Positions 1 to 10,744 of a stretch of DNA of 64,000 nt are shown here, in pieces. The stretch is from Magicicada septendecula. Lineage: Eukaryota > Arthropoda > Insecta > Hemiptera > Cicadidae. The first letter of the stretch is position 1. Every line of letters starts with the position of its first letter. Both the position numbers and the translations under genes were made by a program. Under the pieces are notes generated by a model. The model saw only the letters and a list, made by a program, of their open reading frames with translations, ran no database searches and had not been told where the DNA came from. The stretch spans positions 399,605,469 through 399,669,468 of the forward strand of contig CM068371.1 of the NCBI GenBank assembly GCA_034769895.1. The letters run 5' to 3'.

Positions 1-426
1 TTAAACTTGTTACACCAAACATACCAAGTTTAAGTTACAGTCCTTACAAATTCTGTAGAAGCAAGAAAAAACCCTATTATTTCAGCACTTCGTAACTACT
101 TTGAATGAACCACAGAACACTGCAATGCTAACAGACAATTTTGCCACATACATTACAATTTAAGTTTTATCACGTACCTCTGGAATCCAATAAAATATTC
201 AAACATTTCCCAATGTAAAACAAAAACACGCTGAAACTGACCAACTAACAAAAGATCATAACCAGGGAACAACTGAAACAACTATGGTCCTACCCTTGCC
301 AATAATCAAATTATAAAACATGTCTGATTCACAAAATCTATATAGTATTCAGCTTCTCAGTAACAAAACAGAAATATCTGACTAAGGACTACCATACACA
401 TAAATCTTCAAATATAATACACACTC
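1..426. other. noncoding, no feature seen
   Basis: AT-rich sequence without an open frame or recognisable repeat. It probably lies in the intron before the missing last exon of the RB1CC1-like gene, because no sequence matching the end of the Claw domain was found here on the minus strand. Confidence 0.4.
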
Positions 427-621
427 CAACTTTGTTGTGTTTATTTGCTGAACTGCTACTTGTCATGTCCCGGACAAGTCTTTTCAGTGTTTCCACCATT
501 TTCAAGTCCTAAAATCACGATTTTTTGTCGTGGTTTAGGACTTGAAAATGGTGGAAACACTGAAAGGACTCATCCGGGAACATGATAAGTAGCAGTTCAG
601 CAAGTAAACACGACAAAGTTG
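427..621. repeat. Foldback (long hairpin) repeat
   Basis: The left arm (427 to about 513) is the near-perfect reverse complement of the right arm (534-621), with a loop of about 20 bases around TCACGATTTTTTGTCGTG. The arms begin and end with CAACTTTGT and ACAAAGTTG. No clear target-site duplication flanks it. This resembles a foldback MITE or a rearranged transposon end; no coding capacity. Confidence 0.8.
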
Positions 622-1097
622 AAATTACAGAGACTGCTAATTCAAATAACAAGATGAGGAATACACACTTTTGAACAGTACACTGGCCTTCTTATTACAT
701 CTCAAAGAATCATTAAGAAAGAGAATTAATGAGCACAGAGATGACTATTATAAAAAAACAAAAAAACTAGATTTGTAACACTGTAATATAACATGTCCAA
801 TGAAATCTGGATATTTGTCTAGTTTTATCACAAAAGTAATGAGGTACCTCCCCGGCACATGCAATTCTTCTCAACTGAAAAGATGACGAGCTGGCCCATA
901 GTATATAACTGAATCTGGACTCACACATCCTCAACATAACATAATATTCTCCCGATGACACAAATTCCACCTCTCACCAGATTCCTCACATATACACATG
1001 TATGAACATGACAATTTTGTGAAAAGGCTAAACAAAAACTGTTAGTTTTTTAAGAACAAACCACTATTCTGTTACTTTTTACTGTGAACTATGTATA

Positions 1098-1271
1098 CAG
1101 TGGAACGTCCATCTAATGCCCCTGTGATAAAACGCGACCCTTGATGTAACGCTCATTTTTCACGGTCCTGGCAAATTAAATAGTTAACTTGGGACCTTTA
1201 TATGAAGCGACCCTCGATATAAAGCACCTTTTGGCCAGTCCGCAGGAGAGGGTTATATCAAGGTTTTACTG
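1098..1271. mobile_element. Tc1/mariner-pogo type MITE, 174 bp
   Basis: The ends CAGTGGAACGTCC and (reverse complemented) CAGTAAAACCTTG form imperfect terminal inverted repeats, and the dinucleotide TA flanks both sides (1096-1097 and 1272-1273). CAGT..AACCT ends with a TA duplication are typical of pogo/Tigger-derived MITEs. It is non-coding and would need a transposase in trans. It lies in the intron downstream of the 1535-1602 host exon. Confidence 0.75.
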
Positions 1272-1534
1272 TATTTACATGATGATGAAAAGCTGTTTGA
1301 GAGAGCAAAATATTTCAAACCAATATTATTTTTTTCCTATATGTGTGTACTAAAACTTTAAATAAGAACATGACACATATTTCTTAAGTAATAACTCTCA
1401 TCTTTAAAATACACAAAAAGTATTAAGTCTGGTTTCATTAGTGGTGATTTATAGTTAGTTTTTCTTATATTTCTTTGTTTCATTATCTTAAATAACTGAA
1501 GTTCTTATTGTATGGAATCTAATATAGTACATAC

Positions 1535-1602
1535 TTTTCTAGCATGACAGTATTCTTTTTCTGTGACCACAGCCAAATTGTACAAGCGTCGCGGACTTCC
1601 AT
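1535..1602 (-). CDS. RB1CC1: RB1CC1/FIP200 (Atg17) Claw domain, penultimate exon
   Basis: This 68-bp minus-strand exon has a strong acceptor (TTTTTACAG) before base 1602 and a donor GTATGT after base 1535. It joins the preceding exon (1721-1854) in phase, giving a split Asp codon followed by 22 codons that include VTEKEYCHARK. In vertebrate RB1CC1 the equivalent stretch contains MEKEYCQAKK, so the match is specific to the FIP200 Claw domain, which binds FIR motifs of autophagy receptors such as p62. The exon ends in phase 0. The last exon, which should encode the final ~25 residues of the domain, was not found between 1 and 1534 and probably lies to the left of the window. Confidence 0.85.
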
Positions 1603-1720
1603 CTGTAAAAATGGAAGTTAGATAAATTACTTTTCACATTACACATTTACATTAATTTATTTACATAACAGTAAATCTGTACCAGGGGTAGAAATTATTT
1701 CTACTAAACAAATCACATAC

Positions 1721-1854
1721 CTGCTGGCACTTGCAAGTCCATAATTTCAAGGCAGTCTAAATGAACAAAAAATAATGATGAAGAGTCTTGTAAAACTGTA
1801 TAACTTTTGTAAGTTTCGTCCCACACTACTAGTACTGTGTCGCCAATATTGCAC
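1721..1854 (-). CDS. RB1CC1: RB1CC1/FIP200 (Atg17) Claw domain, central exon
   Basis: This 134-bp minus-strand exon lies between a TTGACAG acceptor and a GTATGTG donor. Its only open phase gives 44 full codons starting CNIGDTVLVVWDE and containing SSLFFVHLDCLEIMDL. Vertebrate RB1CC1 has FxVGDLVLIILDE and TLYFLHSESLPALDL at the same place, so this is the beta-strand core of the Claw domain. The first base completes a Ser codon with the TC that ends exon 5622-5671, and the last base starts the Asp codon of exon 1535-1602. FIP200/Atg17 is the scaffold of the ULK1/Atg1 autophagy kinase complex in the cytosol. Confidence 0.88.
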
Positions 1855-2349
1855 CTGTCAATGCAAAACGTAAATCAAAATTTGGTGTACAATAATAATA
1901 CGCTACTAAGTTACAAATCATTAGTAAACTAAAAAAAAGTAAATAACACTTTATCCTGTTCATATGTTTACTGATTACCAAGAGATATGTGGGAAATATA
2001 GTGAAAGATGATTTACTAAATGATTGTTTTAGCTGAATTTGTTTGTTTATAGTATTTTATGGTTATGCTGCATGGGTCTCAGGATGTAGTTGCACACTGA
2101 TGGATCAATTTACATCTGAGCCGATTCTCAACTCCCACAACCTTGAACCAATTCCCATGTTATTCTTCTCAACTAAGAAGATTAGAATCCCCCTATCCAT
2201 GGATAACTAAATCTCGAGACCAACTCAGTCTCAACATTCTCATTCTCTTACTGACAAACATACCACATTGAGCTACAATAATTCAAGCTATTACTATTAC
2301 TACAATAATTCAACACTTTTTTGTGCTTCCTTGCTACCTCTGTCGAAAA

Positions 2350-2378
2350 GCGCGCGCGCGCGCGCGCACACACACACA
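2350..2378. repeat. (CG)n(CA)n microsatellite
   Basis: An alternating purine-pyrimidine tract, CG repeats running into CA repeats, inside the intron between host exons. Such tracts can adopt Z-DNA. Confidence 0.9.
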
Positions 2379-2938
2379 GAGTTAATTTTAGTATCATGTA
2401 GCAACAAATGCAGCATTATCTAGCAAGAATACATGTGTTTTCGAATGAGCAAAGTGAGTTCTTAGTTTTAACTTAATTGTTTGGCATTTGCCTATCTATT
2501 TGGGGTAATCACAATGACATTTGAACGGATCAACCAATTTTCATAAAACTTGGCAAGAATGGCCATACTTTTACCCTACAGACTCTACTGTTTTTGAGAC
2601 TGATCCCTCCCAACACAGGGGGCATGAGGCAAAAAACATGAGGATGTTCAAATTGTGAAAGAAAAACAAATAAATTTGTGGGGTTGTCCATGTGTTTTAA
2701 ATTAAAGGGGATTTCCACCAAAATCTGTATATAGTGTTCATTTCTTAAATTTTCAAAATTTTTGGATGCCAGAGCTCAAAAAGTGGGTTAAAATTTTTAT
2801 GAAATCCATGTGGGGTATTAATGTAATCTGAATATAGTGTAAAGTTTTGGAAATTTCAAAATGTCAGGGTACCAAGGCCAAAAAGGAATAAAAAATTTGT
2901 GAATATTCAACCAGTTGTCAGACTATAGGGAATTTTAA

Positions 2939-4134
2939 GGGGATTCTAGCCTGAAAATTGGCAATTTTTCAAAAAAAAAATTCAATTTTTTTTAATTTTA
3001 TTTTTGGATTCTACGTATATTAAAGAAAATAAAAATGCATATGTATCCATATTTAAAATTTGTTTTCAGTGTAACAAATAAATTTTTGTAACGGCGTCAC
3101 ATCTTCGTTTTTGCGTTTTTTCAAATCACTGACACTATTCACATTATTTCAAGATGATACTATTTTTACATACTACATTTCATAAAATTAGTTTGAAATA
3201 AACATAAAATGTCATAAAACAGCTGATATTTATTGAAAAACTTTATTATAAGGTTAGGTTAGGTTAGGTTCTCGTAAATCAATTAAATTTGAACAGTATA
3301 GAAGAAAACTAAGAACTGCTCAAGCAGAAGAGGAAGAACGACTAAAGGAGAGAGAAGGATTGACCTATGGTGCTGGCATGTTTTAGAAATGCTTAAAAAC
3401 AAATTTTAGCATACCTACGGACTTGCGTCTGGCACTTTCAAACCGAGCATAATATATTAAATGTATTATTTTTAAAATGTTGTATGTAATAATTTTTAAC
3501 TAATTTTACTAAAAACATAGTTGTCAAAATAAATAAAAATATTTTAAATGCATTGTGGTTGATTACATTTATGTATTCTGGCCCAAATCGCATTCTCAAC
3601 TTTGATCGTGATTTCTGGCAAGTTAGGTTTTTCCATGTTTTATGAAACAAAAATTGATATAACTCAAGAACTATTTAGGCTTCAGTCATTAAATTTTTAT
3701 CACATATACAGGACATAAAAAGAAAACTTTTTGGGTATAATCATCTTTCTAACCCAAGTAATTCCTTAGTTATAAATATTAGAATATAAAGTGGTCACGG
3801 GATTTTTTATTATATAAACGATTTTGTACATAAATAAGTAACCATAAAAGTTACGGTTGTGTGCATACCCAAATAATTAGTACTTGTTACAAGCTTCAAA
3901 ATGAGACATCAACAATTAAATTTGAAATAGTAGTTTTAGAGTTATATCAAATTGAAAAATGGTCAAAAATGTACATAAAAAAATGTAAAAAATTCATAAC
4001 GGAGATACATATGCTTTTGAAATCAAACAAATGCCATTTTTATTGGTTTTTGGTCATAACAAAAAGAAAAAAAAATATATAGGCCAATAATATTGGTATT
4101 AAAAAAAAATGACCTATTTCAGGCTAGAATCCCC
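2939..4134. mobile_element. TTAA-flanked non-autonomous DNA element, ~1.2 kb
   Basis: The left end GGGGATTCTAGCCTGAAA (2939-2956) is the exact reverse complement of the right end (4117-4134), and both sides are flanked by TTAA (2935-2938, 4135-4138). A TTAA duplication is the signature of the piggyBac superfamily. The interior is AT-rich without a transposase; only frames of ~70 codons occur. It is inserted in the 3.8-kb intron of the RB1CC1-like gene. The terminal GGGG is not the usual piggyBac start (CCC), so the superfamily assignment rests on the TTAA site alone. Confidence 0.72.
3251..3270. repeat. Interstitial TTAGG-type telomeric run, 4 units
   Basis: Four perfect tandem copies of AGGTT, the permuted TTAGG telomeric unit of many arthropods, inside the TTAA-flanked element. 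The run is short and could be chance or part of the element. Confidence 0.6.
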
Positions 4135-4138
4135 TTAA

Positions 4139-5621
4139 CCTACAATGAAATGTAAAGTTTACTATGAACATTTCTAACTTTTAGGGGCACCAAGGGCTGG
4201 CGAAAATGTAATTCAAATGAACTCAGGCATTGTGGTTATAAATTTATATAGAAAAACCAATGAAATTTGGAATTTTTAATGTTTACTGAATCCCAATTAT
4301 TATTTTACTAAAAAAAAAGAATAATTGGTTTTTTGTAATGTTTATAATTAAAAAATTATCTAACATTGAAATTTACCTAATAATAAATGTTGTATCTTGT
4401 TCAAAATAGTGACAGAATTCTGCTGCTCAGGGAGCTTCTTAATTATTTAACAAATTTCAATGGTTTTAGCCATTACATTCAAGAACTCACACCCATGAAG
4501 TTTGCAAGGAACTTAATATTATCCTGGTGAAAAAACGTGTACAGCTTTTAAATCTTTGAATTCTTAGTATAAAAAGTAATATTAATGTCTTAGAATTTCT
4601 TATTGTTTTAAATAATTTTGCATTCAAACTGCTTCCTCTGTATATAATGGAATGAAGTGTATTTTTGTTACAATACTGCTACTAAATTACAGTAACATTA
4701 ATTTATATTTACGCATGTTCTACTTGTGTCAGTAGGTTTTGTAATTCTATTAATCCTCTACTAAAATTTTAGCAAAGAATGGTGCAAAGTTGTTATGTTC
4801 AAAACTTTGTATAACAGAAATTATTGGTAAACATGCACTAGATAAAATTTTTGTAGTTTGGTGGCAATATTTTGTGTACTTCATAATTATAGTTTCAAAA
4901 TTTTTAGCAAAACAAAGTTTTAAAGATATATTTGAACACATGCTTCATTGCTACATAGCCTTTTAGAGAATATATGAATTAACAACAAAATGGAAAGAGC
5001 GCATGATATTATGGTTTACAACATCTAAAAGTTACAAACTTAGAATTGTCCACCCAGGAAAGTATTTACAATACTTTCATTATTATCAGCTTTTTTTTAA
5101 AAAAGTTGTATTTTTTACAAAATCTAATAGACAGGAGGGTGTGGGTACTGTGCCTACTAGATACAGTACATTCATTTGAAGTTTATGTAAAATAAAGGAC
5201 TGACTTTGGTTGTGAGAACAAAACTTTCTGAATATTACAGTTTGGCCATTACTTAGCAAGACACCTAATAAGTACTTTTGATGAATGATAAAATTACAGA
5301 CACTTTGGAAACTTATCAAATGTGGGATCTCAAGTCTGTTTTTTTTAACTTCTCGTAAACAGAAGTTTTGTTTTTGTCATGTCGTGTGAAGACTCTTTAA
5401 CTGGAGTATTTGACAAAGAGGTTATTTTGGAACGGAAAAAAGACGACTTCTAACACAGCAGACATGTTGCTTACTTAGGTTTCTGAGTTGTCCAATATTT
5501 TCACTCTTACACATTTCCTTTACTAAAATCAAAATTCAGAACACTGAATTTAGAGTGAGGTAAAAACAAGATATTTAGAACATCAATTACTTTACACATT
5601 TAGAACAAAAAAGATACTTAC
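4139..5621. other. Host intron, nothing recognised
   Basis: AT-rich intron sequence between exons 5622-5671 and 1721-1854 of the RB1CC1-like gene. No open frame over 80 codons looks real and no repeat end was identified. Confidence 0.4.
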
Positions 5622-5671
5622 GATCCCACACTTATCTCACTATGCTGAATCATCGATGTAATACTTCGTGT
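5622..5671 (-). CDS. RB1CC1: RB1CC1/FIP200 (Atg17) exon preceding the Claw domain
   Basis: This 50-bp minus-strand exon has a TTTTGTTCTAG acceptor before base 5671 and a GTAAGTATC donor after base 5622. Two of three phases contain stops; the open one reads TRSITSMIQHSEISVG and ends with TC, which together with the first G of exon 1721-1854 makes a Ser codon, so the phases fit. In RB1CC1 proteins a Ser-rich linker precedes the Claw core, which this matches in character only. Recognition therefore rests mostly on splice signals and phase continuity. Confidence 0.7.
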
Positions 5672-6948
5672 CTAGAACAAAAAAATTATAATCTTGTTAG
5701 TACATGAAGATGTTAATAAAATTATGTACACAGGTTTTCACTTATTCTCTCTCTCTCACGCACGCACGCGCGTGCACACACACACGCGTGCGCGCGCACA
5801 CACATACACACACAGGGAGTTGTTGTATGTTTTGGAGTTAACAGTGAGCCACCTCATCAATTTATAATTTTAAATATTTTTCACAACAAAATGCTGCAGA
5901 ATAATGTGTATAAAGAGACTGTGATGATCTGCATGTCACTAAACTAATTTTAATAATTGAAATCCATCTTTCAGCAGTTGAATAGTAAAACTAGACATTA
6001 CAGTACTAAAAATCGTCTGCAAACTAATTTTGCTAAACTCAATATCAAAAAAGAATTTTCCTTTCTGATCTTTCCAGTATGAAGTAGATTGTTTTAGAGC
6101 TATTAATGCTCATACGTACAGTTAATGCTATTTTTCAAAAAATTAAAAGGCTAATGTGGCTGTAGAAAAACCCTTCACTCACCAATACGTTACTAGTGAG
6201 AAAAGCTGTTAATAAACCCTAATTATATACTGTAGACTTGAACTGAAAGACAGCAGTCGGTGAAAAAAAGTACTTCTATGTGAGAACTAACCAATGCACT
6301 GTTTCTTACAGATGGACAGAAAGCTCTCTACCCACAAAAAATGTCTTTAACAATTGTAGTCACGTGTTAAAAGCCAGTCACACTCCAGGATGAAGTACGG
6401 CATCTCTGACTCCCTCACAATGGCAATCTACTTGCTGACCTGCTCTTTATACAGGTCTCATTCATGACTGCACATATTGTACCACTTTTGACAAGAGCTT
6501 CATGTGACAGATATAAATAATGTGCTCTGGAATGTGTAGTTTTGTGTTAAACCAGAATATCTTTTATTTTAATGCTTTTCAATTTTAAATAATTTTAAAA
6601 GGGTTTCAATGTACACAGTTATCTTAAGAGCTTCATAACAAACGGACCAAACACATCCATAATTGAAGTGGTTAAATACATCAAAAAACCAACAGCAGCA
6701 ATGTGTTCTTTGTCTCTTCAAAGCGTTCAGCAAAAAATAAGAGAAGGAGCAAAAACACACAATTTTCAACTTGATGAATAATGCTGAATCAGCAATCATA
6801 CCCCCCCCCCCCCAATAGACTCTTGTCTCCACAGAAAAAGAAAAGCTCACAAAGTGTTAAGATTTTGATGGTTTTGATAAGCATGTCATGTGGTGTATGG
6901 TCTATAAGTTTTACGATCACGGGGTATATCTGATCTTCTTTTTTATCA
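5672..6948. other. Probable intron with simple repeats
   Basis: Contains CT/CACG/CA-type microsatellite sequence at about 5748-5815 and a 13-base C run at 6801-6813. No further exon with good splice sites and coiled-coil coding potential, as expected upstream in RB1CC1, was found on the minus strand. Confidence 0.4.
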
Positions 6949-7230
6949 CTACAGCCCAACGTTAGCCCTGTCTTCCAACACCAATCTTCTCCAATGTTTC
7001 CTATCCACTGTCATCTCAGTGTAACCCCTCACATCCATTGTTCTTAGATCTTCTAGCACATCATCCAACCATCTTATCCTACATTGGCCCCTCTTTATGT
7101 TTTTATAGACTTGCACCTTCAGGATTTTCTTTGGTATATGCTGATTATCTATCTGGTCCAGGTAATCTAGCCATTGTATTTGCTGAGCCTTTATGAATCT
7201 TACAATGTCCTCAGGGGAATATCTGATCAG
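6949..7230 (-). pseudogene. 5'-truncated non-LTR retrotransposon (LINE) ORF2 tail
   Basis: An uninterrupted minus-strand frame of about 90 codons ends at a TAG (6949-6951). It contains RIRWLDDVLEDLR and MTVDRKHWRR, the pattern seen after the reverse transcriptase of many animal LINEs (G-R-x-R-x-R-W-x-D-x-V..D..W..L). It has no start and an in-frame TGA immediately upstream, so this is a dead-on-arrival copy made by incomplete reverse transcription. It resembles the fragment at 57976-58551 in type, though the conserved windows retained differ. Confidence 0.75.
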
Positions 7231-7504
7231 TCAAAAAATTAAAATTTTTTGAGAGAAAAATACGTTTTAACTGGAGTACTTGAGTCGATTTAGAAGAGAT
7301 TGAAGCAAATTGAATTTAAGTTTAAAACATTTAATGATGGCAGACTGTTTTTAATAGAGGCAAAACACTGTTGCAGTGAAAATAACATTCTTATGAAAAA
7401 TGTGTAGTTTGAGACAATAACCATTTGAGTTTACAATAATTTACCTAAATGAAGCTTGGTCCAACTATAATCATACAAAGCAACACACACACATACACAT
7501 ATCT

Positions 7505-7842
7505 CAGAATACAGGTGGTTTTCATGTTCCACCTGAAAAAGGCTCTACATCGATAATCTGTCATGGTGGTTCAGCACAAGACTTTTAGGAAGGACTGGTC
7601 TTCAAATCAAAAAGCGCAGACAAATACCAGGCAGAAATGAATCAAACAGTTTTACAGAGTGGTTTGTAGACACATTACAGGATTGGAGGAGAGCTGTAAA
7701 GGAACAAAATACCTATTACTAAAAACCGAAAAAGCAGATACTATAAAATGGCTGACCAGTAAAGGTTTACTTCATCCGAGCCACAGAGTTCCTGAATGGG
7801 ATGAGATGGCCCATAAAGTGGTTCACCTCATGAAATTATAAT
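7505..7842 (+). pseudogene. IS630/Tc1-like DDE transposase, C-terminal remnant
   Basis: Plus-strand frames give VPPEKGSTSIICHGGSAQDF, then a GRNESNSFTEWF stretch (equivalent to the DYHDEMNxxxFxxWL motif), and finally KTEKADTIKWLTSKGL followed by a Lys-rich end. These correspond in order to blocks of the C-terminal half of a DDE transposase family common in arthropods. The DN(A)SYH block with the second catalytic Asp is missing between them, so the copy has an internal deletion as well as frameshifts. The N-terminal half of a similar protein is found at 57330-57790. Confidence 0.6.
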
Positions 7843-8156
7843 AATTTCGAAAAGGCCTTATTCAATAATTTAAAAAAAATGAAATTTTACTGATTTTGGT
7901 GGTATGTATATAATAATATTTAATGAATATTACAAACAGAACTATTTAATTTATTTAGGTACATTAGAAGAATAACAGTAATCTATAATTATTTTTGAAA
8001 CAGTTTTAAATACTAAAGTTTACAAAGCCAATATCTCTGTACGAGGAGGAGTTGAAAAATTCGTGGAGCAACATGTAGCTTAGCAGTTAATCTAAAATTT
8101 TTCGTGTGCTGCAAGATTTGTATTTTAAGTGAACTCTTGTTAATTTCTATATATAT

Positions 8157-8712
8157 AGGGAGGAGTGTCTGAGACGGTATAGCAGCGACATTTTTGAAAC
8201 TATACGTTAGATGGCGCCACCGACCCCATTAAGCGTGTTCGCTCGAGCTCGGGGAGCCGTGCTAGGTATGTGTCAGTGCGCTTGCCGCCATTTTGGGTTC
8301 GATACACGTGATTGTTTCGGAGACGCTATTTTGAAAAAATATTTTGTAACGTTTGGAATTGTCGTGATATTGAAGCAGTGCATGATATGAGGTAAATCTT
8401 AATGCATTTAGTACTTATAGAAAGTGGTGATTCTCATAGACTCTGCTGTTAGGCGTTATTTGAAGCATGGAATTTTTAAAATAATTTTCGGTTAAGTCGG
8501 TGTATTTAAGGTGAGCTGACACCCATTACAGTATGCCATCTCACCCATAATAAGAATATATTTTTTATATTCTGTTCCAAGGGCGAAATGTAACCCATTT
8601 TGCATAAATCACTTTCTGTCCTGACTGATCTTCTGTCATAGGTCATACTAACTACCTCGTAGTGTACATGGTGACGTTTTTATTAATTTGTCTTTAATTT
8701 TTTGTTTCAGGT
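8157..8712 (+). other. 5' region of the pogo-like transposon
   Basis: GC-richer sequence than its surroundings leading into the transposase start; it begins after a short ATATATA run. It probably contains the transposon end and promoter, but the matching right end was lost where retrotransposon B joins at 9742, so the left terminus cannot be confirmed. Confidence 0.4.
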
Positions 8713-9742
8713 ATGGCTCCATACATTCATAAATCTACAAGGCAGTCTTGGAGCGAGAACCAGATGCAAGAAGCTATCGAGGCTGTTCGGACCAAAAGAG
8801 TGGGCTGGTTACTGGCTTCAAAAACGTTTGATGTTCCGTTCACTACGTTGAGACGTCACGCAAAATCTGGAGGAAGAATCACCAAGGGTTATTTGGGTGG
8901 ACACAAGGTGACATTTAATGCCAAACTCGAAAAAGAAATTGTCGAACATTTAAAGACCTTAGAAACTAGTTTTTTTGGAATGACTACGACTGATGTTCGA
9001 AAGCTGGCTTATCAAGTCACTGTTGCAAAAAAAAAAAAAAAATTCGCACAGATTTTCTGAGATAACAAAAGCGGCTGGTGTAGATTGTCTGAGGGGCTTT
9101 AGAAAGCGCAATCCTTCGATATCGCTTCGCATTCCAGAAGCAACATCTGCTGCCAGGGCCAAGCGCATTCAACAAGCCTCAAGTACAAAAATATTTCCGT
9201 TGCTTGACTGCAACCATTGACGAATTCAAATTTGAACCTCAGCAAATCTGGAATGTCGACGAGTCTGGATTTACAACAGTTCCATCTCAACACCCGAAAA
9301 TATTTGCAACCAAAGGACGCAAACAAGTCGGCATTTTGACCAGTGCAGAGAGAGGCACCACTACACCACGGTATGCTGTGCAAATGCTTTAGGAAGTTAC
9401 ATTCCGCCAGCATTCATCTTTCCGAGAAAAAACATGAAGATAGACTTGATGGACAACGCTCCGACCAGTGCTGTTGGATTCGCACAGGAAAAAGGATGGA
9501 TGTCAGGAGAAGTTTTCCTTAAATGGATGGCACATTTTGTTAAGTTTGCCAAACCGACCAAGGAAAATAAAGCTTTGTTGTTTCTTGACGGCCACAGCAG
9601 TCACACGAACTTTGACGTTCTTACGTACGCAAAAGAAAATGGTATCATTGTGATGTGTTTCCTGCCACACTGCACGCACCGGCTCCAACATTTAGACGTC
9701 AGCTTCAACAGACCGCTCAACATTTTTTACAATCAAGAGTAA
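8713..9742 (+). pseudogene. pogo/Tigger-like (CENPB-DDE_1) transposase, broken
   Basis: The first 115 codons carry a psq/CENP-B-type helix-turn-helix (residues ~10-50, with IEAVRTKRVGWLLASKTFDV). The frame breaks at an A run near 9028-9042 and resumes in other frames: [20 protein letters not shown] at about 9070, NVDESGFTTVPSQHPKI at about 9253 (first catalytic Asp), LLFLDGHSSHTNFDVL at about 9577 (second Asp) and LDVSFNRPLN at about 9690 (third acidic position). At least two frameshifts are needed. The reading ends abruptly at 9742, where retrotransposon B sequence begins and supplies the stop codon; 50-150 C-terminal residues are missing. Such proteins cut and paste DNA at TA sites. Confidence 0.85.
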
Positions 9743-10395
9743 AATATTTATTACAGGTATTATTGTTAATAACTAATTAAGATGTTAGAATGGAACAACA
9801 TTCTTTATATATATGACATTTGTTATGTATCATTATTAATCTTTGAGTATAAAAAAATGTCTGATTTGTTAAAGACAACTATTAATTGGAATTATTTGTT
9901 ATATGTTAATAGTATGAAACATATATTAATTGTTATTTTGTTTACAAGAAGAAAATGTTTAATTTATGTTACAATATCAATGAAAGTCAGAGAGGGTATA
10001 ACTCAATATGTATTATTTATAAAAATTTGTATGTAAAAACTGTTAGGAATCTAGGCCAAATGTTAATAACTAAACATCATCAAAACTGAGAAACTAAGTA
10101 CATAAATACATTTAAACTGAAGGGATTTAGATAATGTAAATCAGAAACAAAGCCATGTAATAAGAAATATAACTAAGAAAGTTTTTGTAAAATTATAGCC
10201 AGAATTATTAATAAAAATGGAAATGACAGAACTCAAAAATTTGGAGAGGGGAGTCATATATCCCAACATAATATTTTAAAACTTAACCAATTTATCTAAT
10301 TGCAAGAAATTAAGGGAATATAAACCTTTTATTACAATATGAAATTTAATAATCATTAATATAACTTGGTAATGGCAGAATTTGGAAAAGAACAT
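9743..10395 (+). repeat. Left copy of element B 3' region with polypurine tract
   Basis: Matches 26713-27366 over its length with about eight differences. It contains a polypurine tract (10243-10254, GGAGAGGGGAGT) followed by what should be the start of an LTR (from about 10255). On the left it abuts the pogo transposase; on the right it joins directly to the tail of a gag gene. A normal 5' LTR would not have a polypurine tract in this position, so the element is rearranged: either a tandem array with a deletion or an aberrant insertion. Confidence 0.7.
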
Positions 10396-10744
10396 ATCAT
10401 TATAATACCATAATAATTATAATAATAATAACAATAGAGTTTCCCGCCCAAGGGTTAATTTTATAAGAGCGGAAGATCGAGGGCCGAGAAGGTACTACCA
10501 ACAACGGAGGAATAGTTTCCACGGTGGAGATCGACGACGAAGAAGTGAAGAACGGGACGGTCCAAGCCATGAACATGGAAGAAGGAGTACCAGCCTGGAG
10601 GATCCTGGCCGACAACAAAACAGGGAAATAACCTTCGAACAGGGTACAGCGCGGCAGGAACCGACACAGAGTTTCCAGAATGATGCCTCTGTCAATCCGA
10701 CTCCCAGCGATGACCACAATAATTTAAACGGGAGGAGGCAGTAA
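10396..10744 (+). pseudogene. gag: Element B Gag, C-terminal tail only
   Basis: An open frame of about 110 codons ending at TAA 10742-10744 is rich in Arg, Asn, Gln and Asp (PRVNFIRAEDRGPRRYY). It corresponds to the tail of the Gag of element C (PQVNYIRGQRQRSPRRNY), which is the RNA-binding end and has no CCHC zinc knuckle. The coiled-coil and capsid parts are absent because the upstream sequence was lost at the 10395/10396 junction. It overlaps the Pol frame through a -1 frameshift site at 10723-10729. Confidence 0.8.
10723..10729 (+). promoter_or_regulatory. -1 ribosomal frameshift heptamer TTTAAAC (element B)
   Basis: The sequence lies in the gag frame as T TTA AAC, the canonical X XXY YYZ slippery layout, 12 bases before the gag stop. 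Shifting back one base enters the pol frame, which stays open from here to 13155. CGGG at 10729-10732 can pair with CCCG at 10758-10761, too close to the site to be a confident stimulator. Confidence 0.8.

Noticed and set aside
8959..9413. Minus-strand frames over the pogo transposase
   Set aside because: Shadows; the plus strand carries the catalytic motifs in order.
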